Shown in pieces: positions 54,571 through 63,320 of a stretch of DNA of 64,000 bases. The translations under genes were made by a program, and so were the position numbers. The notes under the pieces were generated by a model that was not told the DNA's origin, made no database searches, and saw only the letters and a program-made list of their open reading frames with translations. This DNA is from Piscinibacter sp047600445. Its GTDB lineage: Bacteria; Pseudomonadota; Gammaproteobacteria; Burkholderiales; Burkholderiaceae_C. The stretch lies in NCBI RefSeq assembly GCF_047600445.1, contig NZ_JASGKT010000002.1, positions 2,914,001-2,978,000 of the forward strand. Reading direction: 5' to 3'. Positions within the stretch are counted from its first letter, which is position 1. The number at the start of each line of letters is the position of its first letter.

Positions 54571-55986
54571 ATGAGCCACGCCACCCTGCCCTGTCTGGCC
54601 TATCTGCGCGCCGCGCAGGGCGAACTGGCCGCGACGCAGGCGGCGGTCAGCGGCCAGTTGATCGACTTCATGATCGCGCAGCACCGCCTCGCGCCGCAGT
54701 TGCAGCGCGAGGCGCGCGACGCGGCGCGTGCGCTGCTGCCGCGCATCGAGGCCCTGCTCGGCGCGCGCCCGGAACTCGCCGCCGCCTGCTGCGTGGACGA
54801 CGCGCCGCCGCACGAGCGCTTGCTGGCCGCCGCCGGCGACGCGCAGCGCGAGCTGATCGCACGGGGCACGCCCGAAGCGCATGCGCTGTGCAAGGCGCTG
54901 GCCGAGGTCGAGTCGCGCTACAGCCGCGCGCTGGAAGCCGCCGTGCTCGCGCAGGCGCAGGCCTCGGCGGCGCAAGACCGGGCGCAACCCGCGGCACGCA
55001 ACGCGCGAGCCTACGACGAGGCGGCGCTGCTCGCCTTCGTGCACAACCGCTTCCCGCGCGAGCGCGGCGCGCGCATCGTCGACAGCGGCTTCGTCTCCGG
55101 TGGCTACTCGAAGTTCACGATCGGCCTGACGCTCTCGGGCACGCGGGAGCTGCCCGGCGACATCATCCTGCGCGGCGACGCCGCCGCCACCTTCGGCGGC
55201 GCGTCGGTGGTGGACGAATACCACCTGCTGCGCGCGCTGCACCAGCACGGCGTGCACGTGCCCGAGCCACTGGCGGTGGAGGACAGCGGCGCGGTGTTCG
55301 GCTCGCCCTTCATGCTGGTGGCGCGGCGGCCCGGCCGCATCGTCGGCGGCCCCTACATCGACCCGCCGCACGACCCCGCGCTGTGCGAGGACATCGCGAC
55401 GCGGCTGGCGGCCATCCACCGCGTGCCGCTGGCCGCGCTCTGGCCGGGCGTGTCGAACGCGGGCCGGCGCAACAGCGAGAAGACGCACGCCTGGCTCGAC
55501 GAGGCCGAGGCCGCCTGGCAGCCGCTGGCGATGCCCTCGCCGGTGATGTCGGCCGCGCTGGCCTGGCTGCGCCGCCACGCCGACATCACCGACGCCGCGC
55601 CGCAGGCGCTGGTGCACGGCGACTACGGGCTGCACAACCTGCTGGTCGAGGACGGCCGCGTCAGCACCATCCTCGACTGGGAGTTCGCGCACGTCGGCAA
55701 CCCGGCCTACGATCTGGGCTACTTCCACTTCCACGCGCGGCACATGGCATCGTGGGAGCGCTTCCTGCAGGCCTACGCTCGCGCCGGCATGCCGGTACCC
55801 GAGCGCGCGCAGCTCGACTACCAGGTGCTGTTCGCCGCCACCCGCATCGGCGTGATGCTGTGCCAGGCGCTGCACGCCTTCAGCTCGGGCGCCGAGATCG
55901 GCCTCGCCGGCGCGGCGGTGCTGGGCGGCAACTACTACGAGCGCAGCATCGCGCGCATCGCCGAGGCGCTCGAGCGCGTGTTATGA
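54571..55986 (+). CDS. APH-type phosphotransferase with N-terminal helical extension
   Basis: 471 aa. Residues 1-145 are helical, Ala-rich, of unknown origin. The kinase-like domain follows: LVHGDYGLHNLLVEDGRVSTILDWEFAHVGNPAYDLGY holds HGDxxxxN and the DWE metal motif. Relatives fused to or next to acyl-CoA dehydrogenases (ACAD10/11) phosphorylate 4-hydroxyacyl-CoA. Here it may act on a hydroxyacyl intermediate. No dehydrogenase is in the window. The 3' end overlaps convergent X3 by six bases. Confidence 0.8.
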   Translation: MSHATLPCLAYLRAAQGELAATQAAVSGQLIDFMIAQHRLAPQLQREARDAARALLPRIEALLGARPELAAACCVDDAPPHERLLAAAGDAQRELIARGTPEAHALCKALAEVESRYSRALEAAVLAQAQASAAQDRAQPAARNARAYDEAALLAFVHNRFPRERGARIVDSGFVSGGYSKFTIGLTLSGTRELPGDIILRGDAAATFGGASVVDEYHLLRALHQHGVHVPEPLAVEDSGAVFGSPFMLVARRPGRIVGGPYIDPPHDPALCEDIATRLAAIHRVPLAALWPGVSNAGRRNSEKTHAWLDEAEAAWQPLAMPSPVMSAALAWLRRHADITDAAPQALVHGDYGLHNLLVEDGRVSTILDWEFAHVGNPAYDLGYFHFHARHMASWERFLQAYARAGMPVPERAQLDYQVLFAATRIGVMLCQALHAFSSGAEIGLAGAAVLGGNYYERSIARIAEALERVL

Positions 55987-56709
55987 GCCGGCCGCCGCCT
56001 CGGCCGCTTCCTGCCGGCCGGTGGCGCGCCACATCGACACCGCCATCGTGATCATCCAGATGCCGAAGATGATCGCCGGCAGGTAGAACGGCACGACCCC
56101 GGCCCACGAGAACGGGCCACGGTTGAAGACCTGCGCGACGAAGCCCTCGCTGGTGATCAGCCCGGCCATCACGTTCATCCAGCCGAGCCAGCGCGGGAAC
56201 GCGGTGTCGGGCGCGACGTTGTGGCGCGACAGGCTGACGATGCCCACCGGGATCAACTGGAACGGGAAGAACGACGCTGGCGTGATGAACATCAGCCAGG
56301 CCAGCTCGTGCATCAGCAGTGTCAGCGCCGGATCGCGCTGCACGTTGTAGGCCGCCGCGCCCCACAGCACCGGCGGCAGCGCGAAGATCCAGGCGCCGGC
56401 GAAGCTGGCCAGCACCTGCATCCAGGTCCAGATCGAGCGGTTGCGCTCGATGCGCGCCATCTGCACCGCCACCACCAGCGCCCACGGCAGGTAGAAGCCG
56501 CCGCAGACGATCATCACCATCACGCCGAGGCGAAAGCGCAGGTTGGCGTGGGCGTACAGCTCGGCCACCTGCTCGGCCGGCAGGTCGGCCTGCGGGATCG
56601 GCAGGAAGCCGAGCATCCAGATGAAGGCCGCGAAGTACAGGCCGCCCATGGCCAGCGACATCGCGATCAGGGTGCGCTGCGTGCGAGCGCTGGCATTGAA
56701 GACAGGCAT
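55981..56709 (-). CDS. Unknown 6-TM protein, family X, copy 3
   Basis: 242 aa. Family blocks: EQVAELYAHANLRFRLG, VQMARIERN, FPRWLGWMNV and RGPFSWAGVVPFYLP. About six helices plus the first at MSLAMGGLYFAAFIWML. It is downstream of the DUF7065-like gene on the same strand, spaced 14 nt. Together with copies 1 and 2 it shows duplication of this family within 13 kb. Confidence 0.7.
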   Translation of the reverse strand: MPVFNASARTQRTLIAMSLAMGGLYFAAFIWMLGFLPIPQADLPAEQVAELYAHANLRFRLGVMVMIVCGGFYLPWALVVAVQMARIERNRSIWTWMQVLASFAGAWIFALPPVLWGAAAYNVQRDPALTLLMHELAWLMFITPASFFPFQLIPVGIVSLSRHNVAPDTAFPRWLGWMNVMAGLITSEGFVAQVFNRGPFSWAGVVPFYLPAIIFGIWMITMAVSMWRATGRQEAAEAAAGS

Positions 56710-56723
56710 GCGTTGTGTTCGGG

Positions 56724-57731
56724 TCAGTTCGCCGGCAGGTTCAGGTAGTCGTTCCAGATGCCTTCCTGGTAGTCGCCGTGGGCGACGCGGCCCTCGCAGT
56801 CCCAGCGCATCAGCGCCAGCGGCGCGTAGATGTTGTGCCAGGGCGCGTAGTGGGCCATGGAGGCGACGGCGCGGCCGGTGGCGCGCAGGCTGCGGCCGAA
56901 CTCGTCGCCCAGCGCCAGCTCGACGCCGGTCGCCTGGCGCGTGCGCGCGTCGCGCACGACACGCTTGTCGGCGCGCAGCAGGCGGCCGACGCGGCCGTCG
57001 CGCCAGATCCAGCCGCCGGTGAGCGTGCGTTCCTCGGGCAGGCCGAGCGTGCCGACCAGCTCGGGGCTGCGGCTGGCCTGGTCGAACGCGGTGCAGGTGA
57101 AGGCGAAGTCGTCGTCGAAGACCGCCTGCATCCAGCTCATCGGCGGCATGGCCAGGTTGTCCTCGGGGCGCGCCTTGCCCCAGGAGCGGTCGCGCACGGT
57201 GTAGTCGCCGACGCAGTAGGCCTTGCCGCGGATCACCAGCTCGCCGCTGACCTTCATCGCCTGCTCGAAGTGGTTGCCGTCGCCGAACATCACCGGCGGC
57301 GACACCGCCTCGTAGCGCAGGTCGACGCGGTGGCCGCGCCTGTCGTCGGCATAGGTCAGGCGGTGGCGGCGCAGCGGCTCCAGCACCTCGACGCCGTAAC
57401 CGTTGGCGAGGCGGTAGGCGTGCAGGTCGCCGGCCAGCGCCGTGTCGCTCATGAAGGTGCGGAAGTCGCACAGCAGGCCGTGCGCCAGCGAGACGGTGTG
57501 GCCCTGCCAGACGAACAGCCCGCCCGACACCACGCGCAGGTTCGGGTGGTGCCACAGGTAGCCGTAGCCGTGGATGCGCTCCTCGGGGATGCACAGGCCG
57601 AAGTACTGCGTCTCGGTGAGCGAGTCGGCCGCCACCAGCGCGTTGCGTTCGGGGTGCAGCAACTCGTCGGCGGGCTGCGCGACGCCCAGGCCGGGGTTCT
57701 GCTTGAGGAAGAAGGGGGTGTCGTCGGCCAT
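56724..57731 (-). CDS. AttH/CrtC-like beta-barrel protein (weak assignment)
   Basis: 335 aa, no signal peptide or membrane helix. Segments such as GYGYLWHHPNLRVVSGGLFVW, YCVGDYTVRDRSWGK, MSWMQAVFDDDFAFTCTAFDQ and TLTGGWIWRDGRVGRL look like a two-domain calycin-type beta fold as in CrtC/AttH or DUF7064/7065 proteins. Could bind or convert a lipophilic substrate. Placed between E2 and X3 genes in the same direction. I do not assign an activity. Confidence 0.55.
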   Translation of the reverse strand: MADDTPFFLKQNPGLGVAQPADELLHPERNALVAADSLTETQYFGLCIPEERIHGYGYLWHHPNLRVVSGGLFVWQGHTVSLAHGLLCDFRTFMSDTALAGDLHAYRLANGYGVEVLEPLRRHRLTYADDRRGHRVDLRYEAVSPPVMFGDGNHFEQAMKVSGELVIRGKAYCVGDYTVRDRSWGKARPEDNLAMPPMSWMQAVFDDDFAFTCTAFDQASRSPELVGTLGLPEERTLTGGWIWRDGRVGRLLRADKRVVRDARTRQATGVELALGDEFGRSLRATGRAVASMAHYAPWHNIYAPLALMRWDCEGRVAHGDYQEGIWNDYLNLPAN

Positions 57732-57747
57732 GGGCTTGCGCTGCGGT

Positions 57748-58479
57748 TCAGGCGGAAGCCGCTTCGCCGAGTTGCGCCTCCAGCGCGGCCGTGAAGCGCG
57801 CCGCGTCGGCGCCGTTGATGACGCGATGATCGTAGCTCAGCGACAGCGGCAGCATCAGCCGCCACTCGAGCGCGTCGCCGACGCCGCGGCGCGGCTTCCA
57901 CTGCGCGCGCGTCACGCCGAGGATGGCGACTTCCGGCGCGTTGACGATCGGCGTGAAGCCGGTGCCGCCGATGTGGCCCAGCGACGACAGCGTGATGCAG
58001 CCGCCCACCATGTCCTTCATCGGCAGGCCCCGGGTGCGGGCCTTGGCCGCCAGCGTGTCGATCTCCTCGGCCAGATCGAACACGCTCTTGCGGTCGCAGT
58101 CGCGCAGCACGGCCACCAGCAGGCCGTTCGGCGTGTCGATCGCCATGCCGACGTGGAAGTACTTCTTGAACACCAGGTTCTGCCCGCTGGCGTCGAGCGA
58201 GGCGTTGAACTGCGGGTACCGCGCCAGCAGCGCCGCCAGCGCCTTCATCAGGTAGGGCGTCAGCGTGAGCTTGCGGCCGCCCGCCTCGCCGTCGCGGCGG
58301 CGCCGCGCGTCCAGCTCGGTGATGTCGGCCTCGTCGTGGTGGGTGACGTGCGGGATGCCGACCCAGTTGCGCGTCAGGTAGCCGGCGGCGAGCTTCTGGA
58401 TGCGCGACAGCGGCACGATCTGGCCCAGTTCGCCGAACTGCGCATGGTCGATCTCGGGCCAGGGCGGAAGGGCGTTCAT
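57748..58479 (-). CDS. Minimal E2 acyltransferase (catalytic core only)
   Basis: 243 aa, only the 2-oxoacid dehydrogenase acyltransferase domain. It starts with NALPPWPEIDHAQFGELGQIVPLSRIQKLAAGYLTRNW and ends with catalytic DHRVINGAD (217-225). No lipoyl or peripheral-subunit-binding domain is present; these are normally fused at the N-terminus. Asn in place of the second Asp of DHRxxD occurs also in A. vinelandii E2p. A separate lipoyl protein is encoded 4 nt upstream. Confidence 0.85.
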   Translation of the reverse strand: MNALPPWPEIDHAQFGELGQIVPLSRIQKLAAGYLTRNWVGIPHVTHHDEADITELDARRRRDGEAGGRKLTLTPYLMKALAALLARYPQFNASLDASGQNLVFKKYFHVGMAIDTPNGLLVAVLRDCDRKSVFDLAEEIDTLAAKARTRGLPMKDMVGGCITLSSLGHIGGTGFTPIVNAPEVAILGVTRAQWKPRRGVGDALEWRLMLPLSLSYDHRVINGADAARFTAALEAQLGEAASA

Positions 58480-58483
58480 CGCG

Positions 58484-58714
58484 TCAGACGATCTCGCCGA
58501 GCACGTCGCCGACCTTGTAGACCTCGCCGACGGCCGCGGCGATCTTCAGCGTGCCGGAGCCGGGCGACTCGATCTCCTGCGCCGACTTGTCGCTTTCCAG
58601 CACGTACAGCGGCTGGCCTTCGGCGACCGTCTCGCCATCGGGCACCAGCCATTCGGCGAGCGTGCCTTCTTCCATCGAAAACCCGATCTTCGGGAAAAGA
58701 ATCTGCGTGGCCAA
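58484..58714 (-). CDS. Free-standing lipoyl domain protein
   Basis: 76 aa, one biotinyl/lipoyl domain: FPKIGFSMEEGTLAEWLVPDGETVAEGQPL, lipoylated Lys43 in VLESDKSAQEI. TTG start with a strong AAGGAGG ribosome site 5 nt upstream; the longer ATG-initiated reading frame would add unrelated sequence that overlaps E1 beta. It replaces the missing lipoyl domain of the E2, so the complex is split. Confidence 0.85.
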   Translation of the reverse strand: MATQILFPKIGFSMEEGTLAEWLVPDGETVAEGQPLYVLESDKSAQEIESPGSGTLKIAAAVGEVYKVGDVLGEIV

Positions 58715-58751
58715 TCCGGCCTCCTTGGACGATGCTGGAAACGACGGTGCT

Positions 58752-59735
58752 TCAGCCGAGCGTGCGCCGCACGGCCGCTTCGATCTGGTCCTGGCTCGGC
58801 ACGAAAGCCGTCTCCAGCGGTTTCGAGAAGGGCACGGCGCAGAACGCCGAGCCCAGGCGCTGCACCGGCGCGAGCAGTTGCGCATGCAACGCCTCGTGGA
58901 TGCGCGCCGACACCTCGGCGCCGACGCCGCAGTTGCGCGTGGCCTCGTGCACCACCACCGCGCGGCGCGTCTTGGCCACCGAGGCGAGGATGGACGTCTC
59001 GTCGAGCGGCGAGATCGTGCGCAGGTCCAGCACCTCGACGCTCGTGCCCTCCTTGGCGAGCTTGTCGGCCACCGCCAGCGCGTCCATCACCTGGCGGCTG
59101 TAGGTGACGACGGTCACGTCGCTGCCCTCGCGCACCACCTTGGCCTGGCCGAGCGGGATGCGCACGCCGCGCTCGGGCACCGCGCCGGGGGCGAAGTACA
59201 GCGGCAGGTTCTCGATGAACAGGCAGGGGTCGGGGTCGGCTATGCACGACAGCATCAGCCCGTAAGCGTCGGCCGGGTTCGACGGGATCACCACCTTCAG
59301 GCCGGCGGTGTGGCAGAACCACGATTCGAGGAAGTCGGCATGCTGCCCGCCGGTGGAGAAGCCCGCGCCTGTCATCGTGCGGATCACGATGGGCACGTGC
59401 GTCTGCCCGCCCGACATGAAGCGCAGCTTGGCGGCGTGGTTGACGATCATGTCCATCGCCACGGTGGTGAAGTTCATCAGCATGATCTCCGCCACCGGCT
59501 TCATGCCCGCCAGCGAGGCGCCGATCGCCGCGCCGATGATGGCCTGCTCGGAGATCGGCGTGGAGCGCACGCGCACGCTGCCGTGCCTGGTCGACAGGCC
59601 CTTGGTCACGCCGAGCACGCCGCCTTCCTGCGGGTCGGCCACGTCCTCGCCGAACACCAGCACGTTCGGGTCGGCGGCCAGCGCGTCGTCCAGCGCCATG
59701 TTGATGGCCTGGATCATGTTCACGTTCTTGCTCAT
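58752..59735 (-). CDS. 2-oxoacid dehydrogenase E1 beta (acetoin/pyruvate type)
   Basis: 327 aa. Typical blocks: NVLVFGEDVADPQEGGVLGVTKGL, RSTPISEQAIIGAAIGASLAGMKPVAEIM and VLDLRTISPLDE. Matches AcoB/PdhB. It forms a heterotetramer with E1 alpha. Lies 109 nt from E1 alpha, and the gap holds a REP-like repeat. Confidence 0.88.
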   Translation of the reverse strand: MSKNVNMIQAINMALDDALAADPNVLVFGEDVADPQEGGVLGVTKGLSTRHGSVRVRSTPISEQAIIGAAIGASLAGMKPVAEIMLMNFTTVAMDMIVNHAAKLRFMSGGQTHVPIVIRTMTGAGFSTGGQHADFLESWFCHTAGLKVVIPSNPADAYGLMLSCIADPDPCLFIENLPLYFAPGAVPERGVRIPLGQAKVVREGSDVTVVTYSRQVMDALAVADKLAKEGTSVEVLDLRTISPLDETSILASVAKTRRAVVVHEATRNCGVGAEVSARIHEALHAQLLAPVQRLGSAFCAVPFSKPLETAFVPSQDQIEAAVRRTLG

Positions 59736-59769
59736 GCCTGCCCCTCGTCCGCTGGGTACATCGGCCGAT

Positions 59770-59809
59770 CCCCCGAGGGGATGCGGGCCGGCTTGGGAGC
59801 GGCCCGGCG
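59770..59809. repeat. REP-like dispersed element, copy 2
   Basis: CCCCCGAGGGG core and GGCTTGGGAGCGGCCCGGCG block, similar to copy 1 at 3731-3774. Located between E1 alpha and E1 beta. It may modulate the ratio of the two transcripts. Confidence 0.5.
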
Positions 59810-59844
59810 CTCGGCCTGCGAAATCATGGTCGTCACTGGATAAC

Positions 59845-60834
59845 TCATGCCTGGATTTCCTCGGCGTAGACATCGCGGCGCAGTTCGGCCACGTCGGGGT
59901 AGGCGCTGTCGAGCGCGAACTGCAGCGCCTCGTCGATCTCCTTGTCGATCGCGGCTTCCATCGCGGCCAGGTCGCCCTCGGTGGCGGCGCCCTCGGCGAT
60001 GAGCCGCGCGCGCAGCGCCGGCACCGGGTCGCGCGCCATCGCGGCGGCCTTCTCGGCCTTGTCCATGTAGGCGTCGGCGTCGCCGAAGATGTGGCCGTGG
60101 AAGCGGAAGGTCATCGCCTCGACCAGCGTCGGCCCCTGGCCGGCGCGGGCGCGCGCGATCGCCTCGCCGGCGGCCTGCCACATCGCCACCGGGTCGTTGC
60201 CGTCGACGTGCAGGCCCGGCATCGAGTAGGCCGCGGCGCGGTCGGCGATGCGCGCCACCGCGGTCGACAGCTCGTACTTGGTGTGCTCGCCGTAGCCGTT
60301 GTTCTGGCAGACGAACACCACCGGCAGCTTCCACACCGAGGCGAGGTTGAGCGATTCGTGGAAAGCGCCGATGTTGCTCGCGCCGTCGCCGAAGTAGGCG
60401 ATGGACACCGCCTTGCTGCCGCGCACCTGCGCCGCCAGCGCCAGGCCGTTGGCGATGGGCATGCTGCTGCCGACGATGCCGGTGGTCACCATCACGCCGT
60501 GCGACGGGTCGGTCACGTGCATCGGCCCGCCCTTGCCCTTGGAGGTGCCGGTGATCTTGCCGGCCAGCTCGGCCCACAGCCGCTTCGGCGGCACGCCCTT
60601 GGCGAGCATGTCGTGGATGCCGCGGTAGATGGTGCAGATGGTGTCCTCGTCGCCCAGGTGCACCGAAGTCGCCGCGGGGATGATCTCCTGCCCGCGCGGC
60701 GAGTAGTACGGCATCACCAGCTTGCCGGACTTGATGACCGAGCGGAAGCGCTCGTCGTTCTGCTTGATCAGCGTCGCGCGGCGGTAGATCTCCAGCAGCG
60801 TGGCGCGGTCGGGTCGGGGCGTCGATGAACTCAT
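59845..60834 (-). CDS. 2-oxoacid dehydrogenase E1 alpha (AcoA-like)
   Basis: 329 aa. Thiamine diphosphate motif GDGASNIGAFHESLNLASVWKLPVVFVCQNN (GDG-N30-type with NN) is intact, and MPYYSPRGQEIIPAATSVHL is characteristic of the AcoA group. The start overlaps the MMPL stop by four bases (ATGA). E1 chemistry is decarboxylation of a 2-oxoacid or cleavage of an acyloin to an acyl-lipoate. No E3 gene is in the window. Confidence 0.88.
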   Translation of the reverse strand: MSSSTPRPDRATLLEIYRRATLIKQNDERFRSVIKSGKLVMPYYSPRGQEIIPAATSVHLGDEDTICTIYRGIHDMLAKGVPPKRLWAELAGKITGTSKGKGGPMHVTDPSHGVMVTTGIVGSSMPIANGLALAAQVRGSKAVSIAYFGDGASNIGAFHESLNLASVWKLPVVFVCQNNGYGEHTKYELSTAVARIADRAAAYSMPGLHVDGNDPVAMWQAAGEAIARARAGQGPTLVEAMTFRFHGHIFGDADAYMDKAEKAAAMARDPVPALRARLIAEGAATEGDLAAMEAAIDKEIDEALQFALDSAYPDVAELRRDVYAEEIQA

Positions 60835-63302
60835 GAGAACTCCACTCGCTGGGGGGTCGGGGACGCGGGCGCGGCGGCGTCTGCCGGCGCGTCGCCCACG
60901 CGGGAGAGCAGAAAGTGCGACAGCGCGGGGATCAGCACCAGCGCGGCGATCATGTTGAAGAGGAACATGAAGGTCAGCATGATCCCCATGTCGGCCTGGA
61001 ACTTGATGGGCGACCAGGCCCAGGTGACGACGCCGGCGGCCAGCGTGATGCCCACCAGCCCGACCACCTTGCCGGTGAAGCCCACCGCCTGCCGGTAGGC
61101 CTCGGCCAGCGGCAGGCCGGCGCGCTGCCGCGCCAGTTGCACGCTCAGCAGGTACAGCGCGTAGTCGACGCCGATGCCCACGCCCAGCGCCACCACCGGC
61201 AGCGTGGCCACCTTGATGCCGATGCCGAGCTTGACCATCAGCGCCTCGGCGAGGATGGAGGTCAGCACCAGCGGCAGCACCGCCACCAGCACCGCGCGCC
61301 AGTTGCGGAAGGTGATTGCGCACAGCGCGATCACCGCCGCGTAGACGTACAGCAGCATCTTCGTGTTGGCCTCGCGCACGACGATGTTGGTGGCGGCCTC
61401 GACGCCGGCGCTGCCGGCGGCGAGCAGGAACTGCCGCTCGGGCGTGCCGTGGGCGTCGGCGAAGCGACTCGCCTCGGCGACCACGCGTGCCAGCGTCTCG
61501 GCCTTGTGGTCGCTCAGGAAGGCCAGCACCGGCGCCACCGAGCAGTCGCTGTTGAGGAACTCGGAGTTCCAGCCCATTGCGGCGGCGATCTGGTTGTTGA
61601 TCAGGCGCTGGTCGGCGCCCAGCGTCCACCACTTCGGGCTGCCCTCGTAGCTGCCGGCCATGTAGGCGCGCACCGTGTCGGCCAGCGAGGCGGTACGCTG
61701 CACGCCGCCCACCTGCGCGAGCGTGGTGCCCAGGCGGTCGATCTCGGTCAGCGTCTCGAAGCTGCCGCACTGATCGGGCGGCGTCTTGACCATCACCGCG
61801 AACACGTCGCTGGAAACGCCGTAGTGCGCGGTGATGTAGGCATCGTCGCGGTTGTAGCGCGAGTCGGCGCGCAGCTCGGGCGCGCCGGCGTCGAGGTCGC
61901 CGACCTTCAGGTCCTTGCTGACGACGAAGCCGGCGACGCCGAGCGCCAGCGCGGCGAGCACCGCCGCCATGGCCCAGCGCCGCTGGGTGAACTTGTCGAT
62001 GAACATCCACAGGTGCCCGGCGAAGCCGCGGCCCTGCTCTTCCTTCGCGTCCTCGCGCAGGCTGCGCTGCGCGGCGCGCCGGCTGACCCCGGTGTACGAC
62101 AGGAACACCGGCAGCAGGATCAGGTTGGTGAAGACCAGCACCGCCACGCCCAGGCTGGCGCTGAGCGCCAGCTCGCGGATCACCGGGATGTCGATCACCA
62201 TCAGCACGGCGAAGCCCACCGCGTCGGCCATCAGCGCCGTCAGCCCGGCCAGGAACAGGCGCCGGAAGGTGTAGCGTGCCGCGATCAGCCGGTGCGTGCC
62301 GCGGCCGATGTCCTGCATCACGCCGTTCATCTTCTGCGCGCCGTGGCTGACGCCGATGGCGAAGACGAGGAAGGGCACCAGCATCGAGAACGGGTCGAGC
62401 CGGAAGCCGAGCATCGCGATCAGCCCGAGCTGCCACACCACCGCCACCAGCGAGCACACCAGCACCAGCGCCGTGCTGCGCACGCAGCGCGTGAAGTGGA
62501 AGATGATCGCCGTGGCCACCGCGGCGGCGGCGAGGAAGAACCACACCACCTGCGCCAGCCCGTCGATCAGCGTGCCCACCAGCGCGGCGAAGCCGGTGAC
62601 GCGCACCGCCATGCGCGGCTGCCCCGCGGCGGGCTGCTCGTACTTCGCCTGGATCGCCTTCAGCCCGGCCCAGAAGTCCTGGTAGCCGCCCTTGCGCTGC
62701 TCCTCGGCGCTCTGCGGCAGCAGCGGCACGACGATCATCGCCGAGCGGTAGTCGTCGGCGACCAGGCTGCCGACGATGCCGGCGCGCGCGATGTTCAGGC
62801 GCAGCGCCTCCATCGCGGTGGGCGTGCCATCGAAGCGGTCGGGCATCACCGGGCCGCCGGACAGGCCTTCCTCGGTCACCTCGGTCCAACGCACCACCGG
62901 CGTCCAGATCGACTTCATCCACGCGCGGTCGACGCCGGGCAGCAGGAAGACCTCGTCGTTGAGCTGGCCGAAGCGCTGCAGGAAGCGCGGCTCGAAGAGG
63001 TCGCCGTCGGGATTCTCGACGACGATGCGCACCGAGTCGCCCAGGCCGCGCAGCTCGGCGCGGTTGGCCAGGTAGTTCTGGATGTAGGGGTGCGACTGCG
63101 GCAGCATGTTCTCGAAGCTGGCGCTGAGCACGAGGCCGCGCAACTGGAACACGAACAGCAGCGTCAGCAGCAGGCACACCAGCATCACCGCGCCGCGGTG
63201 GTTGAAGATCAGTCGTTCGAGGCGGTTGCCGCTGGAGGCGTCGAAGTCCGACAGCTCGGCGATCACCGGCATCTCGACGGCGGACGTGCTGGATGTGTCC
63301 AT
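60831..63302 (-). CDS. MMPL/RND-superfamily exporter
   Basis: 823 aa, two sets of six helices (LLTLLFVFQLRGLVLS; VGIGVDYALYLLSVQL) with two periplasmic loops. Sterol-sensing-like TM patterns and the proton-relay GVDYA motif are visible. In pathways for steroids and other hydrophobic acids such proteins sit next to YCF48, DUF1329 and DUF1302 proteins. Here a YCF48-like gene follows 18 nt upstream. Likely moves a lipophilic substrate across the envelope. Confidence 0.85.
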   Translation of the reverse strand: MDTSSTSAVEMPVIAELSDFDASSGNRLERLIFNHRGAVMLVCLLLTLLFVFQLRGLVLSASFENMLPQSHPYIQNYLANRAELRGLGDSVRIVVENPDGDLFEPRFLQRFGQLNDEVFLLPGVDRAWMKSIWTPVVRWTEVTEEGLSGGPVMPDRFDGTPTAMEALRLNIARAGIVGSLVADDYRSAMIVVPLLPQSAEEQRKGGYQDFWAGLKAIQAKYEQPAAGQPRMAVRVTGFAALVGTLIDGLAQVVWFFLAAAAVATAIIFHFTRCVRSTALVLVCSLVAVVWQLGLIAMLGFRLDPFSMLVPFLVFAIGVSHGAQKMNGVMQDIGRGTHRLIAARYTFRRLFLAGLTALMADAVGFAVLMVIDIPVIRELALSASLGVAVLVFTNLILLPVFLSYTGVSRRAAQRSLREDAKEEQGRGFAGHLWMFIDKFTQRRWAMAAVLAALALGVAGFVVSKDLKVGDLDAGAPELRADSRYNRDDAYITAHYGVSSDVFAVMVKTPPDQCGSFETLTEIDRLGTTLAQVGGVQRTASLADTVRAYMAGSYEGSPKWWTLGADQRLINNQIAAAMGWNSEFLNSDCSVAPVLAFLSDHKAETLARVVAEASRFADAHGTPERQFLLAAGSAGVEAATNIVVREANTKMLLYVYAAVIALCAITFRNWRAVLVAVLPLVLTSILAEALMVKLGIGIKVATLPVVALGVGIGVDYALYLLSVQLARQRAGLPLAEAYRQAVGFTGKVVGLVGITLAAGVVTWAWSPIKFQADMGIMLTFMFLFNMIAALVLIPALSHFLLSRVGDAPADAAAPASPTPQRVEFS

Positions 63303-63320
63303 GAGGAGTGCGCCGCGCCC

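Noticed and set aside
57748..58479. E2 inactive because DHRxxDG reads DHRVING
   Set aside because: Asn at that place also occurs in Azotobacter/Pseudomonas E2p, so it is a known active variant.
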